This document shows, one piece after another, positions 1 through 4,388 of a stretch of 6,638 nucleotides of DNA. The stretch lies in the NCBI GenBank assembly GCA_017399665.1, contig JAFQBR010000175.1, positions 1 to 6,638 of the forward strand, read 5' to 3'. Made by a program: the position numbers and the translations under genes. Positions within the stretch are counted from its first letter, which is position 1, and each line of letters starts with the position of its first letter. Origin of the DNA: Clostridia bacterium. Its GTDB lineage: Bacteria; Bacillota_A; Clostridia; Christensenellales; Borkfalkiaceae. The notes beneath the pieces were generated by a model. It saw nothing but the letters and a program-made list of their open reading frames with translations, ran no database searches and was not told the DNA's origin.

Positions 1-160
1 CCAAAGGCGTGTATGGAATCAATGCAAAGCATTGTATGGAATCCGTTGCAAGACGGTATGGAATCAAGCCGCAGAAAATACCCCTTAGATGATTCCATGC
101 GCCTACGGCGATACCATACACGCTGACGCGTGATGACATACCAAGCCTGCGGCTTGAATA
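1..160. repeat. Array of short hairpins with inverted spacer repeats
   Basis: A noncoding mosaic of small palindromes joined by a recurrent spacer. GTATGGAATC occurs at 11-20, 34-43 and 56-65 (steps of 23 and 22 nt). After 90 the spacer appears inverted and degenerate: GATTCCATG at 91, GATACCATA at 110, GATGACATAC at 132. Hairpins between spacers are AATGC/GCATT (21-33), CCGT/ACGG (43-56), CGCC/GGCG (100-110), CACGC/GCGTG (119-132) and CAAGCC/GGCTTG (142-156). GGCGTG at 6-11 looks like the right arm of another hairpin cut by the window edge. The fold-back symmetry centres near 66-90, where AAGCCGCAG has no partner arm. It resembles REP/BIME-type or MITE-like intergenic repeats; I cannot name the family. 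Function unknown. Confidence 0.75.
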
Positions 161-195
161 AAAAAATCGACAAGTCAAAACTTGTCGAATTTTTT
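159..195. terminator. Terminator-like hairpin beside the hairpin array
   Basis: An 8-bp perfect stem, TCGACAAG (167-174) with CTTGTCGA (181-188), has a 6-nt loop. It is flanked by seven A residues on the left (160-166) and a T tract on the right (190-195), so it could terminate transcription in either direction. The minus strand has the longer U tract. It joins the hairpin array to the repeated tail starting at 195. Confidence 0.6.
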
Positions 196-285
196 GGCTG
201 CACACATTGTTTACTAATTAAACTTTTCAAAATCTCCGATAGCATCTAGGATTTTTAAAAAAACACTCTCCATTTTTGTAAATTT
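195..285. repeat. Dispersed tail repeat, copy 1
   Basis: Bases 195-255 match 2047-2107 at 51 of 61 positions without a gap, by hand alignment. Shared blocks include TGGCTGCACA, CTAATT and AACTTTTCAAAATC. A further shared block, CCATTTTTG, lies at nearly the same offset in both copies (75 and 76 nt from the start), so the homology probably runs about 90 nt. In both copies the repeat begins 4-6 nt from a terminator-like hairpin whose sequence is not conserved. No reading frame is apparent. It may be a mobile or regulatory 3'-UTR module; function unknown. Confidence 0.7.
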
Positions 286-327
286 TACAGTAAATACCTA
301 CAAGACTGCTAAAGCCTTTTTTATTAT

Positions 328-355
328 CCACCGGCATAGCCGGTGGTTTTGTTTG
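328..355 (+). terminator. Plus-strand intrinsic terminator
   Basis: A GC-rich 8-bp stem, CCACCGGC (328-335) with GCCGGTGG (339-346), has a 3-nt loop and is followed by TTTTGTTTG. The U tract is only good on the plus strand. No plus-strand gene is visible in the window, so it would serve a transcript starting within or left of the repeat region, or shield the convergent unit at 399-887. Confidence 0.65.
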
Positions 356-358
356 TAT

Positions 359-400
359 AACACAAAAGCGTTAAATAATTTTTAACGCTTTTGTGTTTTT
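359..400. terminator. Long hairpin terminator abutting the 399-887 gene
   Basis: A perfect 17-bp stem is formed by 359-375 and 381-397 (core AAAGCGTTAAA / TTTAACGCTTT) around a 5-nt loop, TAATT. It starts one base after the stop codon of the minus-strand gene ending at 399. The plus-strand side is followed by more T residues. The minus-strand U run is short (TTATAC). It is therefore probably bidirectional, ending the minus-strand unit and blocking plus-strand read-in. Confidence 0.7.
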
Positions 401-887
401 AATCATCTAATTCTTTTTTTATTGTATTTCTACTTTTAAACTGAACCACAAATCTCACTAACAAAATTATTTCTACAATTGCAAACCCTATTTGTAAAAA
501 AACAGAACCTTTAGATGTATATATATTTTCTCCATTGGAAAGAGAAAATACTGAATTTCTTGTAAAAATTCTCTTTCTCGTATCTAAATCGCTTTCATCT
601 GGATTTGTTAAGAATGATATAATAATAATTTTGTCATCCACTCTCTGATATATCCCAACATTATTTGCGACCTGTTGCTTTCCATTATAATTCCTAGAAT
701 ATACAACTTGCGCATATCCATCATCAAACTGAATTTTCGTTTCATAAGATTCACTATACCAACCAGAGTATGTCGTTGTTCCTCTATATATTCCGTAAAC
801 AGGTTGGCATAAAAAAACGATATTAAATATAACAATAAGCAGCAAAACAATAATTGAAAATTTCCAATTCTTAAACATTTTTTTCAT
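399..887 (-). CDS. Small membrane protein of unknown function, two TM segments
   Basis: A 162-aa protein that I do not recognise. It has a basic N-terminus (MKKMFKNWK), a hydrophobic segment at about residues 11-27, a polar beta-rich region at about 30-128 with many Tyr, Gly, Ser and Asn, then a second hydrophobic segment at about 129-148 and a charged tail ending KKELDD. The likely topology is two membrane passes with the middle domain outside and both ends in the cytoplasm. Cys27 lies in VFLCQ, a poor lipobox, so a lipoprotein is unlikely. The start at 887 is chosen because GAGGAG (894-899) sits 6 nt upstream. Met4 is the alternative. The gene lies downstream of its own promoter and a structured leader with an apparent terminator/antiterminator switch, so it is probably controlled by transcription attenuation. 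Function cannot be inferred. Confidence 0.8.
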   Translation of the reverse strand: MKKMFKNWKFSIIVLLLIVIFNIVFLCQPVYGIYRGTTTYSGWYSESYETKIQFDDGYAQVVYSRNYNGKQQVANNVGIYQRVDDKIIIISFLTNPDESDLDTRKRIFTRNSVFSLSNGENIYTSKGSVFLQIGFAIVEIILLVRFVVQFKSRNTIKKELDD

Positions 888-899
888 AAATAACTCCTC

Positions 900-929
900 A
901 ATAAAAAATGCGCCTCATGGAGAGACGCA
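900..929 (-). terminator. Attenuator terminator just before the RBS of the 399-887 gene
   Basis: A 7-bp stem, TGCGTCT (929-923) with AGGCGCA (915-909), contains one G-U pair and has a 7-nt loop. It runs into six U and then AUU. A G-U and an A-U pair can extend it outward. It ends directly before the GAGGAG ribosome binding site, so termination here would silence the downstream gene. Confidence 0.6.
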
Positions 930-1039
930 CTAAAAGGCATCTCTCTATATTGCTACATACTTAACCTAATTCAAAGGCGAGAGAATACACTTTTACCGAT
1001 AGTATTCCCTTTGAATTAGAATATTAAAGTATGTAGCAT
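900..1039 (-). promoter_or_regulatory. Structured 5' leader RNA with terminator/antiterminator switch
   Basis: Read on the minus strand from about 1038. P1 is TGCTACATACTT (1038-1027) with AAGTATGTAGCA (962-951), 12 bp. P2 is CTAATTCAAAGG (1019-1008) with CCTTTGAATTAG (977-966), 12 bp. P3 is GAATAC (1007-1002) with GTATTC (988-983), 6 bp with a 13-nt loop. An asymmetric 7/3 internal loop separates P1 from P2, and a 5-nt bulge follows P3. Next comes GAGAGATGC (945-937) pairing with GCGTCTCTC (928-920), 9 bp. Its 3' arm overlaps TGCGTCT (929-923), which can instead pair with AGGCGCA (915-909) and is followed by TTTTTTATT (908-900). The two hairpins are mutually exclusive, as in an attenuator. 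Six bases (TCTCTC, 984-979) beside P3 could also pair with GAGAGA of the antiterminator. I match it to no known riboswitch class and see no T-box sequence. Confidence 0.6.
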
Positions 1040-1043
1040 TTTT

Positions 1044-1072
1044 ATTTTAACATATATTTCAAAATTTTACAA
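1044..1072 (-). promoter_or_regulatory. Promoter for the leader and the 399-887 gene
   Basis: On the minus strand, -35 TTGTAA (1072-1067), a 17-nt spacer and -10 TAAAAT (1049-1044) are preceded by TG at the extended -10 position (TGTTAAAAT). Predicted start is about 1036-1039, exactly where the P1 helix begins. This supports the minus strand as the sense of the leader RNA. The -35 box is only 9 nt from the stop of the upstream gene at 1081. Confidence 0.65.
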
Positions 1073-1080
1073 GAACTTTT

Positions 1081-1872
1081 CTACTTAGTTAAAAATTTTT
1101 GTTGATTACCAAAAATCTTTTTAGCAATCAAAACAAAATCATCAATACTATTTATGTATTTATTATAATTATGAATCGGTCTATTAGAAATAAAATGTAT
1201 CATATTTCTATTTGAATTTATTGTCTCCAACACTATTTTTTCTTCATTTGTTATTTCATTTTTATTTTCCATTTCATTGATAATTTTTGGCACTTTTATA
1301 TTATCTATTTTATTCAAGTCTTCTTTTTGCAAAAAATTTGAAAATTTTTCTCGACATACCGTAATATGGACTTTTAATATTGCTTCTTGTATAGCCCCTA
1401 ACAATGTCCATAAAAGTATTCGTTCCGTTTCAGATATATTGCTTGTCTGTTTAATACAAATTTCTTCTTTATTAAAAAGTTCTATAATGAATTTTTTTAT
1501 AAGGCTTGATTTATATATTATAGCATTAACTACTGATGGTGTTTTTGTCTCTGCTTTCCACCACCAGTTACTAATCATATTGTTTACTAAATCATATAAA
1601 ATTTTCACATTAGAATGTCCTATTATTTCCTTTTTCTCTATTTGAACACTACAATTTTCTGTAATAAAATCTCCAACCATGCTATCAATATCTATCCAAT
1701 TTTTTATGTGTTTAGTTATACTTATACTAGCATATCCTCCCAATTCACCTACTTTAATTGTTCTTTTTGCATAAAAATCATAATATTCTTTAACGCATTT
1801 TATTTGTTTGCATTTTTGACCACAAACAACAAAATCACCTATAAATTCAAAATTTTTACTATAATCTACCAT
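1081..1872 (-). CDS. Hypothetical protein with C-terminal RNxIH motif
   Basis: A 263-aa soluble protein with no signal peptide or membrane segment. The N-terminal 70 residues look beta-rich (GDFVVCGQKCKQIKCVKEYY, then a GELGGY turn). Residues about 88-180 look helical, with WWW at 103-105 and ERILLWTLLGAIQEAILK at 150-167. The C-terminal helices carry NRNMIHF (221-227) and RPIHNYNKY (231-239). An arrangement of LLG..xEaiLK helices followed by RNxIH is one I associate with uncharacterised bacterial proteins. It recalls the HEPN Rx4-6H signature, but the spacing here is Rx3H, so an RNase role is only a guess. Three Cys at 17, 21 and 26 do not form a convincing zinc knuckle. The start is supported by AAAGGA 5-6 nt upstream. 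It is very AT-rich, more so than the metabolic genes, which fits accessory or acquired DNA. Confidence 0.8.
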   Translation of the reverse strand: MVDYSKNFEFIGDFVVCGQKCKQIKCVKEYYDFYAKRTIKVGELGGYASISITKHIKNWIDIDSMVGDFITENCSVQIEKKEIIGHSNVKILYDLVNNMISNWWWKAETKTPSVVNAIIYKSSLIKKFIIELFNKEEICIKQTSNISETERILLWTLLGAIQEAILKVHITVCREKFSNFLQKEDLNKIDNIKVPKIINEMENKNEITNEEKIVLETINSNRNMIHFISNRPIHNYNKYINSIDDFVLIAKKIFGNQQKFLTK

Positions 1873-1911
1873 AATATATCCTTTCTCTTAAAAAGTTTCT
1901 TTTTTTCCTTT

Positions 1912-1940
1912 ATTATAATATTTTTTAAAACTTAACGCAA
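1912..1940 (-). promoter_or_regulatory. Promoter of the 1081-1872 gene
   Basis: On the minus strand, -35 TTGCGT (1940-1935), a 17-nt spacer and a perfect -10 TATAAT (1917-1912) lie about 40 nt upstream of the start codon. A terminator immediately upstream (1947-1981) isolates the gene from the Fic unit, so it is likely transcribed alone. Confidence 0.65.
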
Positions 1941-1981
1941 CAAAATAAAAAAGCAAAAACTATAGAAGTTTTTGCTTTTTT
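1941..1981. terminator. Bidirectional terminator between the Fic unit and the 1081-1872 gene
   Basis: A 15-bp perfect stem, 1947-1961 (core AAAGCAAAAACT) with 1967-1981, encloses a 5-nt loop. The minus strand continues as TTTTTTATTTTG, a strong U tract. It is the second of two tandem minus-strand terminators after the Fic gene and could also act on the plus strand. Confidence 0.75.
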
Positions 1982-1983
1982 AA

Positions 1984-2057
1984 ATGTGCAGTTTTTAATA
2001 ATAAAAAACGAGCAATCAAACCGATGAGGTTCAATTGCTCGTCAAGTGGCTGCACAT
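1984..2057 (-). terminator. Fic gene terminator nested in an outer inverted repeat
   Basis: On the minus strand, ATTGAACC (part of 2042-2028) and GGTTTGATTGCTCGT form a stem of 9 bp, two mismatches and 4 bp, with a 5-nt loop (core arms 2008-2016 and 2034-2042). It is followed by TTTTTTATTATT, making a standard intrinsic terminator for the upstream Fic gene. An outer 8-bp inverted repeat, ATGTGCAG (1984-1991) and CTGCACAT (2050-2057), encloses the hairpin and overlaps the start of the repeated tail. Confidence 0.7.
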
Positions 2058-2139
2058 ATTATTCGCTAATTGAACTTTTCAAAATCGCAGATAAAATCTA
2101 TGATTTTACGTTTTATGATTTGCCATTTTTGCAAAACTT
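2047..2139. repeat. Dispersed tail repeat, copy 2
   Basis: This copy corresponds to 195-285 (51 of 61 identical over 2047-2107, then a shared CCATTTTTG at 2123). It lies in the 3' UTR of the Fic gene, between its stop codon and the terminator hairpin. Read on the minus strand the order is tail, then GTGCAGCCA, then hairpin, then U tract. Together with the promoter at 1912-1940 and the terminators it accounts for the gene-free stretch 1873-2187. Confidence 0.7.
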
Positions 2140-2187
2140 TTGTTGTTTTTTCGAGTAAAAGTTAAAACAAATTTATTGTTTGAACTA

Positions 2188-3144
2188 TCACTCTCTTTCA
2201 ATACGGGTTAAACAGCTTAAACATTTTTCTTTTAAGAAAAGTTTTATCGCGTGGTTATCACGGCCTTCGTAATATTCTACTAATAATTTCTTAAATTCAG
2301 TAACTAAATTTTCTGGAATAACCATCAATCCTGCCCCATGCGCTACTAAGTAATGATTTGCAAATATTATTGCCGTTCGCTTATTCCCGTCGTTGAAAAT
2401 TTGGGTTTTCATCACGTATAACGCAAGCTCTATCGCTATTTCTACGTGATCTTCTGAACTTGAAAGAATGTTATCAATTTTTTCTTTTACGGCAGACTCT
2501 ATCGGCAATGGCGGGATATAACTTGAACCGCCAATTTTTACGGGCACTCCCCTTATTCTTCCACCTTCTTGATAAAACCCTTCGTTCACTAGTTTTGCAA
2601 TATATTGACAAACGTAATAGTTTGAAGCTGCTTGAATTACATCTTTATCAAGCACAAATTCCCATGCATGCTTAAGATTTAATATTTTTTGCACGTCTTC
2701 CGCACTTACGTTATTAACTTTGCCATTTTCTATAATAGTTTCCGTATCTGGGAAAGTTGTAGAAATCCCTTCAAGTATAGCCTGGTCATAAATAATAGAT
2801 TTCATATTTGCTCTAGCAAAATCCATATTAAGTATAACATTTGGCGCAAGCTCTTCTTGGCTATATCCTAAAGAGGCTAACTCTTTTTCTATCACACGAA
2901 TATTCTTCTTTAATTCACGTGCATCTTTTACTCCTTTTAAAAGTATTTGATGCAACTCTTCAGAATATAACCCAACGTAGATAGACCTTATTTTCCCAGC
3001 ATCTCTTTTTCTAATATAAAGATACTTTCTTTCCCCTGATTCTTTTATTTCAACAGTGCCTTCATAGGGAATTAAATTCAATCTTGCCTGAAATTCAGCT
3101 TTTGTTCTTAATAGATTTTGGATTTTTTCAAAATTGTTTTCCAT
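2188..3144 (-). CDS. Fic-domain protein with Gln in place of the catalytic His
   Basis: A 318-aa protein from the preferred start at 3144, where AAGGAGG (3157-3151) lies 6 nt upstream. An ATG at 3168 would give 326 aa, but its only upstream purines (AAAGG) touch it. The ATG at 3150 directly abuts the SD. Residues 1-100 form a helical and beta N-terminal domain (LIPYEGTVEI 24-33, YLYIRKR 41-47, IYVGLY 55-60, then a charged helix 68-92). The Fic core spans about 105-310. LEG at 124-126 resembles the inhibitory-helix motif [ST]xxxE[GN] but has Gln at the Ser/Thr position. RGVPVKIGG..YIPP (198-212) is the flap. QIFNDGNKR (248-256) is the Fic loop; Fic enzymes usually have HxFx[DE]GN[GK]R there, with His as the catalytic base. 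Fic proteins transfer AMP or other nucleotide groups to protein targets. Here activity may be lost or altered. I have an impression that Gln recurs in related clostridial proteins, so it is probably not a point defect. No antitoxin gene is adjacent. Confidence 0.88.
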   Translation of the reverse strand: MENNFEKIQNLLRTKAEFQARLNLIPYEGTVEIKESGERKYLYIRKRDAGKIRSIYVGLYSEELHQILLKGVKDARELKKNIRVIEKELASLGYSQEELAPNVILNMDFARANMKSIIYDQAILEGISTTFPDTETIIENGKVNNVSAEDVQKILNLKHAWEFVLDKDVIQAASNYYVCQYIAKLVNEGFYQEGGRIRGVPVKIGGSSYIPPLPIESAVKEKIDNILSSSEDHVEIAIELALYVMKTQIFNDGNKRTAIIFANHYLVAHGAGLMVIPENLVTEFKKLLVEYYEGRDNHAIKLFLKEKCLSCLTRIERE

Positions 3145-3155
3145 AAGCATCCTCC

Positions 3156-3208
3156 TTATAGGGAACATCCTTTGGTGGAATTATAACATATTGTTCCCTA
3201 TAAATCAA
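3156..3208 (-). promoter_or_regulatory. Fic gene promoter bracketed by a perfect inverted repeat
   Basis: On the minus strand, -35 TTGATT (3208-3203), a 17-nt spacer and a perfect -10 TATAAT (3185-3180) predict a start near 3173. A perfect 12-bp inverted repeat lies at 3192-3203 (within the -35/-10 spacer) and 3156-3167 (the 5' UTR, touching the SD), with arms TTATAGGGAACA and TGTTCCCTATAA separated by 24 nt. Because one arm is upstream of the transcription start, the repeat cannot fold in the mRNA. It is better read as a two-site operator for a repressor. Confidence 0.65.
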
Positions 3209-3346
3209 GTGTTTTGTGCACGTCTATTCGTAAAGATTAATTTATTTTGTTTTTCGCTCTATTTTAATAGGTTAAATTTTTATTTTTTCTTAGTGAAAAA
3301 TAATTATACAAATCGAAAAGTTATGGGGCATAAAAAAACGGACAAA

Positions 3347-3397
3347 TAAAAAAATCGAACACGTTTTTTGAACTGTTTGAACAAAATGTGTCCGATT
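3347..3397 (-). terminator. Terminator of the tkt-rbsK operon
   Basis: On the minus strand, ATCGGACACATTTT (3396-3383) pairs with AAAACGTGTTCGAT (3367-3354) over 14 positions. One G-T wobble on the coding-strand reading and one mismatch are present; the loop is 15 nt. Seven U follow (3354-3348), then A and UUUG. It lies about 57 nt after the rbsK stop. The stretch 3210-3346 between it and the Fic promoter shows nothing I can support beyond AT-rich sequence. Confidence 0.75.
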
Positions 3398-3453
3398 ATA
3401 TTAATTTTAAAAATTGCTGATATAATGCTGAATTTTACAACAAAAATATAAAA

Positions 3454-4371
3454 TTATGCATTATTTAAAATAAATTCTTCAACTTGCTTTCTTGTATGAA
3501 GTGAAGGAATTGCTCCTTCCTTTTGAACTGTTAATGCCCCCATTGCGTTTGCAAATTTTACTGAACTTTCAAGGTCTTTTCCTTCACTTATAGCAACAGC
3601 AAAAGCGCCGTTAAAACTATCGCCTGCAGCAACCGTATCAATAGATTTTACTTTATAGCCACTAACAATCTTTGCACCCTTATCAGTAGCTATAAGAGCA
3701 CCACGACTACCTAAAGTTGCAATAACAGTTTTAGTGCCAAAAGATATAAGTTTGTTTGCAGCAGCAATAACTTCTTCATCAGTTTCAGTAGGCATATCTG
3801 TTAAAATAGCAAGTTCAGTTTCATTGGGTGTAAGATAATCTACCATACCCAAAATTTCACTTTCTAACTTAACAGCAGGCGCAGGATTTAATAAAACCTT
3901 AACGCCGTAAGAATGTGCGCGACGGATGACTTCTTTTGTAACATCTAAACGCATTTCAAGTTGAAGTATTAAAATTTGAGTATTTTTAATAACTTCATCA
4001 ACTTTATCAAGTTCTTCAAAACCAAACTCATAATTTGCACAAGGAATAACGCAAATACGATTTTGACCTTCATCGTTTATTTGTATTTGAGCAATAGCAG
4101 TTGGCGTGTCACATGAAAAAACATTATCCTGTTTAATGCCCTCTTCTTTCATTATGCGACGGAAAACGTCTCCGTTAGCGTCTTTTCCAAGCATACCAAC
4201 CATTTCCACGTCGCAACCAAGTCTTGCAACCGCTACGCATTGATTAGCTCCCTTTCCACCTGGAAAAAGGTCTAGAGAATAACCTAAAACAGTTTCTCCT
4301 GCTTCAGGGTATTTTTTCATTTTTGCAACATTATCCATTACAAATGAACCGATTACCGTGATTTTTGACAT
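3454..4371 (-). CDS. rbsK: Ribokinase, PfkB family
   Basis: A 305-aa cytoplasmic sugar kinase, a normal length for RbsK, which phosphorylates D-ribose with ATP to ribose 5-phosphate. PfkB signature 1 is PGGKGANQCVAVARLG (37-52), with the sugar-binding GGKGAN. NPAPA (162-166) and TPNETE (181-186) are typical of ribokinases, and GSRGA (221-225) belongs to the nucleotide site. Signature 2 is DTVAAGDSFNGAF (245-257), with Asp251 as the catalytic base. DTxAAGD is a usual ribokinase variant. GAIPS near 287-290 is also in place. GAGGTG (4385-4380) lies 8 nt before the ATG. The gene follows tkt by 17 nt, with the SD inside that gap, so the two are cotranscribed. An intrinsic terminator follows. It is the only complete ribokinase of the two PfkB genes in the window. 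A related pentose or nucleoside kinase specificity is possible but less likely. Confidence 0.92.
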   Translation of the reverse strand: MSKITVIGSFVMDNVAKMKKYPEAGETVLGYSLDLFPGGKGANQCVAVARLGCDVEMVGMLGKDANGDVFRRIMKEEGIKQDNVFSCDTPTAIAQIQINDEGQNRICVIPCANYEFGFEELDKVDEVIKNTQILILQLEMRLDVTKEVIRRAHSYGVKVLLNPAPAVKLESEILGMVDYLTPNETELAILTDMPTETDEEVIAAANKLISFGTKTVIATLGSRGALIATDKGAKIVSGYKVKSIDTVAAGDSFNGAFAVAISEGKDLESSVKFANAMGALTVQKEGAIPSLHTRKQVEEFILNNA

Positions 4372-4388
4372 AATCTACACACCTCAAT

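Noticed and set aside
11..65. CRISPR-like spacing of GTATGGAATC repeats
   Set aside because: Repeats are only 10 nt, the intervening 12-13 nt are palindromes rather than unique spacers, and the motif inverts after three units. No cas genes are present.
399..887. Lipoprotein call for the small membrane protein
   Set aside because: Cys27 is preceded by VFL, which lacks the small residues of a lipobox, and a second C-terminal membrane segment fits a two-pass protein.
900..1039. T-box or a known riboswitch for the leader
   Set aside because: There is no AGGGUGGNACCGCG-type T-box core, and I recognise no conserved core of purine, SAM, preQ1, fluoride, c-di-GMP or guanidine classes.
951..1043. 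The long P1-P2-P3 hairpin as a plus-strand terminator
   Set aside because: The plus strand does have TTTTTATTTT after it, but no plus-strand gene precedes it, and the minus-strand promoter starts exactly at P1 with a switch-like platform downstream. A secondary terminator role cannot be excluded.
1277..1935. Plus-strand open frames of 106-122 codons opposite the 263-aa gene
   Set aside because: They are antisense to a gene with a good promoter and SD, have no SD of their own that I can see, and give low-complexity Phe/Ile/Tyr-rich products typical of AT-rich antisense frames.
3145..3168. Upstream start for the Fic protein at ATG 3168
   Set aside because: The strong AAGGAGG lies downstream of that codon and is ideally spaced for ATG 3144; the extra eight residues are not supported.
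3180..3203. LexA-type box (GAAC-N4-GTTC) in the Fic promoter
   Set aside because: GAACAATATGTT does not keep the required half-site spacing or final C, while the longer 12-bp inverted repeat explains the symmetry better.
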